Below, one piece after another: positions 42,283 through 51,156 of a DNA stretch of 64,000 bases. Origin of the DNA: Conexibacter woesei Iso977N. Its GTDB lineage: Bacteria; Actinomycetota; Thermoleophilia; Solirubrobacterales; Solirubrobacteraceae. Every line of letters begins with the position of its first letter. The first letter of the stretch is position 1. The notes beneath the pieces were generated by a model. The model saw only the letters and a program-made list of their open reading frames with translations, was not told the DNA's origin and ran no database searches. The position numbers were made by a program, and so were the translations under genes. The stretch is taken from positions 744,001-808,000 of the forward strand of contig NZ_AUKG01000001.1 in assembly GCF_000424625.1 (NCBI RefSeq), given 5' to 3'.

Positions 42283-43065
42283 ATGCCTCGTCGCATCGAC
42301 CTTGGTCGCGCCGTGCTCGCAGCCGGATCCGCGCTGCTGTTCGTCTCGCTGTTCCTGCACTGGTACGACAACGGCGTCGGGAACGTCTCCGGGTGGGAGG
42401 TGTTCGAGACGCTCGACCTCGTGCTGACCGCGCTCGCCGCCGCCGGGATCCTCGTGTCGGTGCGCCCGGAGGTGGCGCCGCCGTGGGCCGGGATCGGCGT
42501 TCCGGCCGCCGCGCTGGTGATCGTCTTCGTCCAGCTCGTCAACGTGCCGCCGGCCGCGGCCGGGGCGGACCCGTCCTCCGGCGCCTGGCTGGCGCTCGCC
42601 GCCACGCTGCTGATGGGCGCGGGCTCGGCGCTGTCGCTCTCGGCGATCTCGATCACCGTCCAGGTCCGCGAGCGCGACATCCGCCGCCGTGTCGCCGCCG
42701 TCGACCGCCGCGGCGCGACCGACGACGACCTCGCCGAGGACCTCGACGCCGACGCCGGCGAGCCGGCCCCCCGCTCCACCAGCCTCTTCGGCTCGCTGCC
42801 CGGCCGCGACGCCGAGTCCGAAGATCCGGCTCCCCGCAGGACCGGGCGCTTCACGCCCCGCGACGCCGAGGACGACGAGGCTGCCGCCGCAACCGCCCAC
42901 CGCGACGCCGACGCCACGCGTAGCGGCAGCACGACCGCGGCGACCCACCGCGACGCCGATGCCGCCCGCGGCGGCAGCGCGGCGTCGCCGGGCCACGGCT
43001 CCGCCGCCGACCTGGAGCGCACGCAGCCGCTGTCCTCGCTGCCGGACGACGACGAGGGCGCGTGA
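42283..43065 (+). CDS. Four-helix membrane protein with acidic/repetitive cytoplasmic tail
   Basis: A 260-residue protein. The first 130 residues hold four hydrophobic helices (AVLAAGSALLFVSLFLHW begins the first). The rest is a low-complexity Asp/Ala/Arg tail with repeated HRDADA units and PRSTSLF/PRRTGRF segments. No family is recognised. ATG 42283 follows GGGGAAGAG. It overlaps the following coiled-coil gene by GTGA, so the two are an operon and probably interact. Confidence 0.65.
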   Translation: MPRRIDLGRAVLAAGSALLFVSLFLHWYDNGVGNVSGWEVFETLDLVLTALAAAGILVSVRPEVAPPWAGIGVPAAALVIVFVQLVNVPPAAAGADPSSGAWLALAATLLMGAGSALSLSAISITVQVRERDIRRRVAAVDRRGATDDDLAEDLDADAGEPAPRSTSLFGSLPGRDAESEDPAPRRTGRFTPRDAEDDEAAAATAHRDADATRSGSTTAATHRDADAARGGSAASPGHGSAADLERTQPLSSLPDDDEGA

Positions 43066-44462
43066 CGCCGCCGGCGCGCAGCGGCGCCGCGTCGTTCGAG
43101 CTGCGGCGGTTCGAGGCCGCGCCGGTCACCGGCGCGATCGTCGTGCTGGAGGTCGAAGGGCGCTTCCACCAGTCGACCCGCTTCGGCCGTCCACCCGTGC
43201 TCGTCATCGAGCCGGGCGAGGACGCAGGTCGCCGCCGGATCGAGCTCCAGCCCGTCCGGACGCGCGACGACGGCCCGCGCTGGAACGCCTCCTACGCGGT
43301 GCCGGCCGAGGCGCTGACCGCCGACGCCCGCCTCGCGCTCGGGATCCGCGGCACGCTGCTGGAGCTGCCCGCACCCGACGAGCCCGACGACGGCCAGCGC
43401 CTCACCGCGTTGGCCCGCGAGGCCAACGCGCTCCGCCGCCGGCTCGAGACCGCCGAGGCCGACGCCACCACTGCCCGCGACGAGGCCGCCGCGACCACCG
43501 CCGACCGCGACGCCGCCGTCACAACCGCGCGCGAAGCGGCCGAGTCGGCCGCCGCCGAGCGCATCTCGGCCCTCGAGCTCGAGGTCAACGAAGCCCACCG
43601 CCTCGCCGCCTCCGACGCCGAGACGGCCAAGACCGCCGCCGAAGCCACCCTCGCCGAGGCGACCGCCCGCGCGACCGAGCTGGAGTCCTCACTCCGCACG
43701 ACCGAGGAGTCGCTGCGCGCCGCCGAGCAGCGCGCCACCGACACGGAGGGATCGCTGCGCGTCGCCGAGCAGCGTGCCACCGACGCGGAGGAGTCACTTC
43801 GCGTCGCCGAGCAGCGCGCCGGCGATGCTGAGGAGTCGCTGCGGGTCGCCGAGGCGGCGGTGGCCGAGGCGCAGGAGCAGGCGACCGCGGAGGTCGATGC
43901 GCCGCTGACGACCGAGATGGCGTCGGTCATCGACGCCGAGGCGCGGGCGACCGATGCCGAGCGGGAGCTGCGGGTCGCGCGGGAGGGCATCGCCGTCCTG
44001 CGCGCCGAGCTGGCCGAGGAGCGCGAGCGGTCCCAGGCGATGGTCGACGAGCTGGAAGCCACCCACTCCCGCGCCGCCACGCCCTCCGGCGACGAGGACG
44101 CGACCCGCGTCGTCTCGCCTCGCGACGAGGACAAGACGAGCGTCGCGCCGTCTCGCAGCGAGGACAAGACGCGTGTCGTCTCGCCCCGCGACGACGCCGA
44201 CTCGCGCGGCGACGACAAGACGCGCGTTCTGCGGCCCGCGTTCGGCGCCGACGGCGAAGACGACGACGCGACGCGCCCCTTCAGCGTCACCGATGAGGCC
44301 GATGCGACGGCCGATCCGCCCGCCAGGCCGCTGGAGCGGCAGGGTGTCCCGCATGCCCCGACGCATGCGAGGAGCGGTGGGGTCTGGATCGGGCGGTGGA
44401 TCGCCCTCGCGGCCCTGGTCCTCTTCGCGATCGTGTTGATCGCGTTGCTCTTCGGCCTCTAG
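43062..44462 (+). CDS. Tail-anchored coiled-coil protein with internal repeats
   Basis: A 466-residue protein. A compact N-terminal beta-rich domain (1-110) precedes a long coiled coil (about 120-345) that includes about four 14-residue repeats of the type SLRVAEQRATDAEE, then short repeats of D-K-T-R-V-V-S-P-R type (about 350-390), and a single C-terminal transmembrane helix. The Thr-rich repeats look like possible phosphorylation or FHA-binding sites. No family is recognised. It starts with GTG. The stop codon interlocks with the convergent helicase (CTAG). Confidence 0.65.
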   Translation: MTPPARSGAASFELRRFEAAPVTGAIVVLEVEGRFHQSTRFGRPPVLVIEPGEDAGRRRIELQPVRTRDDGPRWNASYAVPAEALTADARLALGIRGTLLELPAPDEPDDGQRLTALAREANALRRRLETAEADATTARDEAAATTADRDAAVTTAREAAESAAAERISALELEVNEAHRLAASDAETAKTAAEATLAEATARATELESSLRTTEESLRAAEQRATDTEGSLRVAEQRATDAEESLRVAEQRAGDAEESLRVAEAAVAEAQEQATAEVDAPLTTEMASVIDAEARATDAERELRVAREGIAVLRAELAEERERSQAMVDELEATHSRAATPSGDEDATRVVSPRDEDKTSVAPSRSEDKTRVVSPRDDADSRGDDKTRVLRPAFGADGEDDDATRPFSVTDEADATADPPARPLERQGVPHAPTHARSGGVWIGRWIALAALVLFAIVLIALLFGL

Positions 44463-47400
44463 CGCTCGGCGGCCGGGCAGGCGATGCGGTAGTCGCAGAT
44501 CGAGCAGGCGGCGTAGGACGGCGTCGGCTCGAAGCCCTGCGACAGGATCCCGTCGGCGACCTCGAGCACGGTCTCGGCGATCCACTCGGCGTCGTTGGCG
44601 TCGTCGGGCAGCGGGACCTTCTGGTCGTCCAACACGTACAAGTACGACTGCACGCTCGAGTCCAGCGACCAGGCCGACTCCGCGGCGACGGCGTACAAGG
44701 CCAGCTGCACGTCGTCGCGCAGCTGCGCCGGCGACTTGGGCCGGCCGGTCTTGTAGTCGATCAGCTCGTAGCGGCCATCGGCCAGCCGGTCGACGCGGTC
44801 CACGCGGCCGCGCAGCGTGTGCGCGCCGATCCTGAAGTTGAAGGACTTCTCGAACCACATCGGCTCGCTGTCGTCGGCGGCGAAGCGCGTGTGGTACTTG
44901 CGCAGCGCGTTCTCGGCCTTGCCGTGCAGCTGGCGCTCCTCGTCGCTGCCGCCGAACCCGGACCGCCGCCAGGACGCCTCCAACAACCCCAACAACTCGT
45001 CGACGCTCTGCCCGTTGGACTGGTGGTAGCGCTCCAGCACCTGGTGGACGACGATCCCGAAGCGCTGGTTGATCGTCGGCTCCTGCGGCACCCGGAACAC
45101 GCGCGCGAACTTGTACTTCAACGGGCACGTCCGGTAGGTGTCGATGTCGGAGGCCGACAACGCCAGCCCGTCGCCCTTGGTCGGCAGGAACGGCGCCAGC
45201 GACGGCTCGTGGCGGGCCGCGCTCGCCTTGGCCCGGACGGTCGCGTCGCGCTCGCCGTCGAGCAGCACATCGTCCAACGACGACGTCTGCAGGATCTCGC
45301 GCTGCTGCGACGTCGCCGCGTGCAGGATCGCCGCGTTGATCCCCGGCAGGACGTCCTCGATCGCCTGCCCCTCGGGCCGCGCGTGCAAGGCGGACAACTT
45401 CAACAGCTCCAGGTACCGCGACACGCCGTGCGCCACGTCGAGGTCGGTGTCCAGCCGCAGCTCGCCCAGCCGCGAGCCGATCTGCTGGACGTCCCGGAGC
45501 AGCTCGTCGCGCAGCTGCCCGATCGCGGCATGCAGCGCCTCGTCCGGCCCGAAGAGCTGTTCTTCTACATCTTCCCACTCCTCGCCCAGCACCTCCCGCG
45601 CCTCTTCGGCGAACGGCGACGGATGCTGCGGCGCGCCCCGCTCGGAGAACGCGCTGTAGGCAAGGACCAGTCCTTCTCGCGCCCGCGTCATCGCGACATG
45701 GAGGACTCGCCGCATCTCCGCGACGTGCTCCTCGCGCGAGTCGGAACCCGCGGCGTCGTCGAGCCCGAACGGGATCGGCTCGACCAGCACGCGCCGCGCG
45801 CCCGGCATCCGCGACGACTGCAGCCCGCACACGAAGACGTGGTCGAACTCCAGCCCCTTCACGGCATGCAGCGGCAGCACGGCAACCGCATCATCTCGGT
45901 GCGACGCGCCGTCGCGCTCCTCCTCGTCGCCGAGCCCGCCCGCCTCGGCCACCGCCGCCAGCCAGCGCGCGAACTCGCGCGGCGTCGCCTGCGGCGCCCG
46001 CCGGACGTACGACGCAGCAAGTTCCCCAACATGCGCCAGCGAGACCAACCGCTCAACCACATCAGCTTGAGCCGCGAAGACCTGCTGCCGTCGCAGCCCC
46101 AGCCGCTCGATCAGCCGGTGCACGAACAGGTCCGGGCGCGTCGTGTCCAGCGCGGCCGCCGCCTCGCGGTGCAGCCTCAGGAACGCCAGGACGCGCTCGC
46201 GCGCCTCCGGCGGCAGTTGCGGCGACTCGGTCGCCGCGACCAGCCCCGTCACCATGTCCAGCCTGCGCCGCTTGGCGATCTGGATGCAGCGCGCGAGGTC
46301 GACCGCGTGCAGCTCGATCGGCGGCCGCGCCAGCGCGCGCACCACGGCGCCCGCGTCGTTGGGGTTGACCAACAGCCGCAGCCACGCCAGGACGTCCCGG
46401 ACCTCGGCCTGCCCGAAGAACGCCGCCGCGCCCGCCAGCCGGAACGGCAGCGCGCGCTCCTCCAGGGCAACCGCAAGCTCTTGCCCCTCGGACCGCACCG
46501 ACCGCACCAGCACGCCGATCCGCCCTGGCGAGACGCCCTCGCGCACGAGCCGCTCGATCGCCTCGGCGACGGCCTGGGCCTGCGCGCGATCCGACGCGCA
46601 CCGCCACCAGCGCACGTCGCCCTCGACGCCGCGGCCGACCACGTCGGTCCCGGACCACGACTCCTCCAGCCGGTCGGCGATCGGCGCGACGACCGCCTCG
46701 GCGGCGGCGACCACGCGGTCCGGGCAGCGCGCGCTCTGGGCGAGGACGACAACTTCGAACCCACGCCCGCCGACCACGGACGACAACATGCCCCGCAGCC
46801 GCGCCGCGACGCCGCGCGGTTCCTCCACCGCCTGGTCGTCGTCGGCGGTGACGACGAGCGACCCGTGCTCGCGCGCGAGCAACATGATCAACTTGAGCTG
46901 CGCCGGCGTCAGGTCCTCGACGTCATCCACCAGCACATGCCGCCAGCGCCCCGCGACCCGCGCGCGCACGTGCGGCCGCTGCTCCAGCAGCGACGACGCG
47001 CGCAGCACCAGCTCGCCGAAGTCCAGCAGCCCGTGCTCGAGCATCAGCCGGTCGTGGGCCTCGTACAGCGCGGCGAACTCCCGCTCGCGCGCGGAGGAAT
47101 CGACCCCGTCCGGCAGCGCGGCGGCCCACTCCGTGAACCGCGCGGGGGCGACGCCCGCCTCCTTCAGCCGGTCGATCCGCCCGATCACCGACGACAGGAC
47201 CGCCGCCGGGCGCCCGCGCAGGTCGTGGCGGCGCAGCGTCAGCTCGTCGACGCGGTCCAGCAGCAGCGCCAGGCGATCCGCGGGCGTCGCGGTGACCGCG
47301 AACGGGTCGACGCCCGCCTCCAGCGCCTCGTCGCGCAGCAGCCGCGCGCACATCCCGAAGATCGGCAGGACCGGCAGGTCCTCGAACGCGCGGTCGCCCA

Positions 47401-47638
47401 TCGCGTCCTCCACGCGGGCGCGCAGCGACTCCGCCGCGGCGGCGCTGCGCGTGAGCACCAGGATCTCCTCCGGCGCCGCGCCGCCCGCCACCAGCGCGGC
47501 GAACCGCGCCACCAGGACGCCGGTCCGGCCGGACCCCGCGCCGCCGAGCACGAGCAGGGGCCCGCGACCGTGCGAGACGGCACGCGCCTGGGCCGCCGCA
47601 GCGGACTCAGGGGTGATGGCGCCGGACTCAGCGGGCAC
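44459..47638 (-). CDS. UvrD/RecB-like helicase-nuclease with degenerate ATPase motif (AdnA/AddB-like)
   Basis: A 1059-residue protein: N-terminal UvrD-like motor and C-terminal RecB-type nuclease with DYKTG (D961, K963) and cysteines RTCP plus CSICDYRIAC, typical of AddB/AdnA Fe-S nucleases. The Walker A reads GGAGSGRTG (32-40), with Arg38 where the invariant Lys should be, and the DExx box reads DDVED (238-242). The motor is probably impaired while the nuclease looks intact, as in a two-subunit AdnAB-type break-processing enzyme. No adnB is in the window. GTG 47638 is 6 nt from a TATCCT box. Confidence 0.82.
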   Translation of the reverse strand: MPAESGAITPESAAAAQARAVSHGRGPLLVLGGAGSGRTGVLVARFAALVAGGAAPEEILVLTRSAAAAESLRARVEDAMGDRAFEDLPVLPIFGMCARLLRDEALEAGVDPFAVTATPADRLALLLDRVDELTLRRHDLRGRPAAVLSSVIGRIDRLKEAGVAPARFTEWAAALPDGVDSSAREREFAALYEAHDRLMLEHGLLDFGELVLRASSLLEQRPHVRARVAGRWRHVLVDDVEDLTPAQLKLIMLLAREHGSLVVTADDDQAVEEPRGVAARLRGMLSSVVGGRGFEVVVLAQSARCPDRVVAAAEAVVAPIADRLEESWSGTDVVGRGVEGDVRWWRCASDRAQAQAVAEAIERLVREGVSPGRIGVLVRSVRSEGQELAVALEERALPFRLAGAAAFFGQAEVRDVLAWLRLLVNPNDAGAVVRALARPPIELHAVDLARCIQIAKRRRLDMVTGLVAATESPQLPPEARERVLAFLRLHREAAAALDTTRPDLFVHRLIERLGLRRQQVFAAQADVVERLVSLAHVGELAASYVRRAPQATPREFARWLAAVAEAGGLGDEEERDGASHRDDAVAVLPLHAVKGLEFDHVFVCGLQSSRMPGARRVLVEPIPFGLDDAAGSDSREEHVAEMRRVLHVAMTRAREGLVLAYSAFSERGAPQHPSPFAEEAREVLGEEWEDVEEQLFGPDEALHAAIGQLRDELLRDVQQIGSRLGELRLDTDLDVAHGVSRYLELLKLSALHARPEGQAIEDVLPGINAAILHAATSQQREILQTSSLDDVLLDGERDATVRAKASAARHEPSLAPFLPTKGDGLALSASDIDTYRTCPLKYKFARVFRVPQEPTINQRFGIVVHQVLERYHQSNGQSVDELLGLLEASWRRSGFGGSDEERQLHGKAENALRKYHTRFAADDSEPMWFEKSFNFRIGAHTLRGRVDRVDRLADGRYELIDYKTGRPKSPAQLRDDVQLALYAVAAESAWSLDSSVQSYLYVLDDQKVPLPDDANDAEWIAETVLEVADGILSQGFEPTPSYAACSICDYRIACPAAER

Positions 47639-47643
47639 GACCC

Positions 47644-47650
47644 TAGGATA
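47644..47650. promoter_or_regulatory. TANNNTA bidirectional -10 (helicase / IMPase)
   Basis: TAGGATA reads as TAGGAT on the plus strand (47644-47649) and TATCCT on the minus strand (47650-47645). The plus start ATG 47659 and minus start GTG 47638 lie 9 and 6 nt from their boxes. Predicted transcription starts are about 18 bp apart, the arrangement described for bidirectional bacterial promoters. Confidence 0.6.
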
Positions 47651-47658
47651 TGGCCCTG

Positions 47659-48510
47659 ATGAGCACGCATCCCGCCCTCGAACACGACTGGCTGGGGGCA
47701 TGCCGTGCGGCGGCCGACGGGTTGCGCGCCGTGCTGGCCGATCACCCGACCTCGATCGAGCGCGTGATCGAGACCGGCGAGCGCGGCGAGGGCGGCGACA
47801 AGACGCTCGTGATCGACGCCGAGGCCGAGGACCGCGTCTTCCAAGCGCTACAACAACTGCACGACGACGGGGCGCGCTTCACGGTCGTCTCCGAGGAGCG
47901 CGGGACTGTCGACTTCGGCGGGGGCGACATCCTGGTGGTCGTCGACCCGATCGACGGCTCGCTGAACGCCAAGCGCGGCCTGCCGCACCACGCGCTGTCG
48001 ATCGCGGTCGCGGTCGGGCAGACCATGGAGGACGTCCTCTTCGGCTACGTCTACGACCTCGGCCCGGGCGAGGAGTGGCGCGCGACGCTCGGCGGCGGCG
48101 CCTTCATCAACGACAGGAAGATCACCGACCCTCCGCCGGAGCGGCGCACGCCCGACGGGCGCCTGGAGCTGATCGCCGTCGAGTCCGCCGACCCGCGCTG
48201 GCTCGCGCTCGCCTCCGACGACCTCGTCGCCGCCACGCGCCGGATCCGCGCGATGGGGTCGATCGCGGTGTCGATGTGCCAGGTCGCGGCGACGCGCGTG
48301 GACGCCATGGCCTCGCTGGCCCGCACGCGCGCGGTCGACGCGGCCGCCGCGCAGCTGATCGTCCGCGAGTCCGGCGGCGAGGTCGCGTTCCTGGGCGCCC
48401 CCGGCGGGCCGCTCGGCGCGCCGCTGGACCTCGAGCCGCACCACCCGGTCGTCGCCGCCCGGACGCCGGAGTCGCTGCAGGCGCTGATGGCGCTGCCCGC
48501 GGTGTCCTAG
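47659..48510 (+). CDS. Inositol monophosphatase family protein
   Basis: A 283-residue lithium-sensitive phosphatase-fold enzyme with metal motif DPIDGSLN (D96, D99), an upstream EERG and the C-terminal AVDAAAAQLIVRESGG. The substrate could be inositol phosphate, fructose-1,6-bisphosphate or PAP; sequence does not decide. ATG 47659 is preferred to ATG 47650 because the TAGGAT -10 (47644-47649) would put transcription start at 47659. Divergent from the helicase, and followed by a DUF2342 gene with its own -10. Confidence 0.83.
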   Translation: MSTHPALEHDWLGACRAAADGLRAVLADHPTSIERVIETGERGEGGDKTLVIDAEAEDRVFQALQQLHDDGARFTVVSEERGTVDFGGGDILVVVDPIDGSLNAKRGLPHHALSIAVAVGQTMEDVLFGYVYDLGPGEEWRATLGGGAFINDRKITDPPPERRTPDGRLELIAVESADPRWLALASDDLVAATRRIRAMGSIAVSMCQVAATRVDAMASLARTRAVDAAAAQLIVRESGGEVAFLGAPGGPLGAPLDLEPHHPVVAARTPESLQALMALPAVS

Positions 48511-48521
48511 CGTCTAGGCGT

Positions 48522-49580
48522 ATGCACGTCGACTGGGAGCTCGCCGCTCGGATCGCCCGCAGCACGGCCGGGGACGACAGCGCGGGGCCGAGCACCGCGC
48601 CGCCGCGGCTGGCGGAGATCGCGACCGCCGCGCGCGACCAGGTCGTCACGGCGACCGGGCTGGAGCCGCGCGGCGAGCTGCCGCCGGCCGAGTGGGTCGA
48701 CCGCGGTGCCTGGATCGACGCCAACTTGGCGACGATGCGCAAGACGATCGGGCCCGCGCTGGAGGGCGCCGACGGCGCCGAGCCGCCCGCGCCCGGGAGC
48801 TTCACGGGGCGGATCCAGCAGGCCGGCGGCGCGGTCGTGGCCGCCGAGATCGGCGGGCTGCTCGGCCTCTTCGCGCGCCGCGTCCTGGGCCAGTACGAGC
48901 TCGACCTCACCGATCCGGACGCCCCGCCGCGGCTGCTGCTGGTCGGCCCGAACCTCGACCGCGCGGCGCGCGAGCTGGACGCCGAGCGCGACAACCTGGT
49001 CACCTGGGTGACGCTGCACGAGGTCACGCATGCGGTGCAGTTCGGCGCGGTCGACTGGCTACGACCGACGCTCGGCGGCGCGCTGCAGGAGCTGCTGGGC
49101 GCGCTCGACACCAGGCTCGACCCGCGCACGCTGCTGAAGACCAACATGGATGACTTGAAGGCGCTGGCCGACTCGGTCCGCGAGGGCGGCCTCGTCGGTG
49201 CCGTGATCGGCGCGGAGCGCAAGGCGATCCTGGACCGCGTCCAGGGGACGATGGGGTTGGTTGAGGGCCACGCCGAGTGGGCGATGGACCGCGCGGGGGA
49301 GGACGTCGTACGCGACGTCGACGCGCTCCGCGACGCCATGGACCGCCGCCGCGACGACCGCGCCCCACTCTGGCGCATCCTCGACCGCCTCCTCGGCTTC
49401 GACCTCAAGCTCAAGCAGTACGCCCAAGGCCGCCAGTTCTGCGACGCGATCGTCGCCGCCCGCGGCGAAGCCGGCCTCCGCGACGCCTGGTCCTCCGCCG
49501 ACCTGGCCCCGACCTCCGCCGAGCTGGCCGCGCCGTCGTCCTGGCTCCTCCGCACCGAGCCGCCCGCCGCGGCGGCCTAG
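48522..49580 (+). CDS. DUF2342 zinc metalloprotease-like protein
   Basis: A 352-residue zincin-like protein with HEVTH (166-170), the HExxH zinc motif, and the conserved EGHAEWAMDRAGEDVV further on (third ligand candidate). It matches the 'coenzyme F420 biosynthesis associated' DUF2342 family widespread in actinobacteria; the real function is unknown and no F420 genes are here. ATG 48522 follows TAGCGT (48508-48513) by 8 nt, so it is probably leaderless. Confidence 0.82.
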   Translation: MHVDWELAARIARSTAGDDSAGPSTAPPRLAEIATAARDQVVTATGLEPRGELPPAEWVDRGAWIDANLATMRKTIGPALEGADGAEPPAPGSFTGRIQQAGGAVVAAEIGGLLGLFARRVLGQYELDLTDPDAPPRLLLVGPNLDRAARELDAERDNLVTWVTLHEVTHAVQFGAVDWLRPTLGGALQELLGALDTRLDPRTLLKTNMDDLKALADSVREGGLVGAVIGAERKAILDRVQGTMGLVEGHAEWAMDRAGEDVVRDVDALRDAMDRRRDDRAPLWRILDRLLGFDLKLKQYAQGRQFCDAIVAARGEAGLRDAWSSADLAPTSAELAAPSSWLLRTEPPAAAA

Positions 49581-49682
49581 TCGCGCCCTGGGGGCCACTC
49601 GGCGGCCCCGCTGCGCGCCGCCGCCGCTCCTCCCGAGCGGCGACGCACGCATGTTCGAAATGTAACCGTGGCGACGGACGGG

Positions 49683-49710
49683 TTTACAAACGTGTGTTCG
49701 CTGGTATTCT
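49683..49710 (+). promoter_or_regulatory. Sigma-70-like promoter with embedded SOS-like box
   Basis: TTTACA (49683-49688), 16-nt spacer and TATTCT (49705-49710) form a good -35/-10 pair. Between them sits CAAACGTGTGTTCG (49687-49700), one mismatch from the box at 23185-23198 and fitting CRAACRNRYGTTCG. A repressor bound there would block RNA polymerase. Downstream is the basic nucleoid-like protein at 49761. Confidence 0.62.
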
Positions 49711-49760
49711 CCATGGCGAACACCGACTTAGATCTAACTTCCTTAGAACGAGGAGCCCAC

Positions 49761-50357
49761 ATGCCCGCCCCGCGCAACACCGCCGCCACCACTCGCAAGA
49801 CCAACGCCACCAGGCGCTCGACCGCTGCCAAGAAGGCCGCTGCCACCCGCGCGTCCAACCAGGCTGCTGAGACGCGCAAGCGCACCGCCGCCGCCAAGAA
49901 GGCCGCCGCCACGCGCGCCGAGAACGCCAAGACGCCGCTCGACCGCGCGCAGGACGTCGCCGGCCGCGTCGCCTACGTGCAGGTCGGCGCCGCGCTCGTC
50001 GCCCGTGACGCGATCACCGAGGCCGTCGACACCGTCCGCTCCACGCTGGCCTCGCGCGACGCCGTCGAGAAGGAGCTGCAGGTCCGCCGCCAGCGCTTCG
50101 AGGCCGAGCTCAAGCGCTTCGAGCGCCGTGGCTCGACCGAGGTCAAGCGCTTCGAGCGCGAGGCCAAGAGGACCCGCACCGACGTGACGAAGAACGTCAA
50201 GTCGCTGCGCACCGACGTCACCAAGCAGGTCAAGCCGATCACGTCGCAGGCCGACCTCGTCGCCGCCCGCGCGCAGAACCTGCTCCAGACGGGCCTGACC
50301 GCCGGCACCAAGGCCGCCGCCACGGTCCAGGAGCGCGTCGTCTCCACCATCGCCTAA
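49761..50357 (+). CDS. Basic histone-H1-like / coiled-coil protein
   Basis: A 198-residue protein. The first 60 residues are Ala/Lys/Arg/Thr repeats (AAKKAAATRA twice), like histone H1 or HU tails, suggesting DNA binding. Residues 65-198 form amphipathic helices with a strongly charged central part (RFEAELKRFERRGSTEVKRF). It resembles mycobacterial HBHA with the basic tail at the opposite end; function is unknown. ATG 49761 has AGGAG upstream. A promoter with an SOS-like box lies 50 bp before the start, so DNA damage may induce it. Confidence 0.7.
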   Translation: MPAPRNTAATTRKTNATRRSTAAKKAAATRASNQAAETRKRTAAAKKAAATRAENAKTPLDRAQDVAGRVAYVQVGAALVARDAITEAVDTVRSTLASRDAVEKELQVRRQRFEAELKRFERRGSTEVKRFEREAKRTRTDVTKNVKSLRTDVTKQVKPITSQADLVAARAQNLLQTGLTAGTKAAATVQERVVSTIA

Positions 50358-50418
50358 GGGCTCTCCGAGGACATATCTCCTCCCCGGCGCGGGCCGTCCC
50401 TCACGGGGCGGCCCGTCG

Positions 50419-51063
50419 TCATTCCGGGCCCGGGCCCTGCCAGACGAACATCCCCGCCTCGCGCCACCCGCTGAGCCCCAGCTCCGCGACCGCCTCCGCC
50501 ACGCCCGGGAAGTCCGGGTGGCCGTGGTCGTCGAAGACGACCAGCGCGCCCGGCGCCAGGCGCGGGCGCCACGCGTGCCACTCCTGAAGCGTCGCGTCGC
50601 GCGTATGGCTGGAGTCGACGAACAGCAGGTCGACCGGCCCCTCCGCGACGCCGTCCGCCGCCGCGTCCGCACCATCGACCGCCAGCAGCGTCAGCCGCGC
50701 GCGGTCGGGCGCGCGCAGCAGGTCCAGGTAGCGCTCGCGGTTGGGCTGGACGACCGGATCGCAGGACACGACCCGCCGCTCCGGGTCGGCGAGCACCAGC
50801 GCCGCCGCGGTCCAGCCGGTCGCCGTCCCGAGCTCCACGACGCGCCGCCGGCCGCGCGCCAGGCCCAGCAGCACCGCGACCTGCCGGGGCGACGACGCGC
50901 TGCGCAGCGTGAAGCCGTCGTCGCGCGCAAGCGCCTGGCGCAGCGCGCGGGCATGGAACCAGACGACGGCCGGCGGCAGCGCCGGAGCGGCTGCGGCCAG
51001 GCGCTGCAGCAGCCGCAGCCGGGTGCGTGTGGTGATCGCGGTGGCATCGGTCCCGCTCGGCAT
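50419..51063 (-). CDS. Class I SAM-dependent methyltransferase (Methyltransf_24)
   Basis: A 214-residue methyltransferase: motif I VVELGTATGWTAAALVLA, acidic end of beta2 (VSCDPVV), LLFVDSSHTRDATLQEW and VVFDDHG. This matches O-methyltransferase-like Methyltransf_24 proteins. The substrate is unknown. It is monocistronic, divergent from mrp, with an 84-bp or longer spacer. Confidence 0.78.
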   Translation of the reverse strand: MPSGTDATAITTRTRLRLLQRLAAAAPALPPAVVWFHARALRQALARDDGFTLRSASSPRQVAVLLGLARGRRRVVELGTATGWTAAALVLADPERRVVSCDPVVQPNRERYLDLLRAPDRARLTLLAVDGADAAADGVAEGPVDLLFVDSSHTRDATLQEWHAWRPRLAPGALVVFDDHGHPDFPGVAEAVAELGLSGWREAGMFVWQGPGPE

Positions 51064-51156
51064 GTCGGCCCAGACGGGCGGCCGCCCGGAAGGTTGCGCA
51101 CTCCCGCGTGCTCGCCGACATCTGAGTGCCCGCGCAACTTTGCGACAATGTCACGC

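Noticed and set aside
42179-42427. 82-residue ORF before the membrane-protein gene
   Set aside because: Different frame from the well-supported gene at 42283, without domain features; likely a shadow.
44396-47659. 1087-residue plus-strand ORF
   Set aside because: It is the antisense shadow of the helicase-nuclease gene; the translation is Arg/Gly/Leu low-complexity with no motifs. High GC makes long shadow ORFs common throughout the window.
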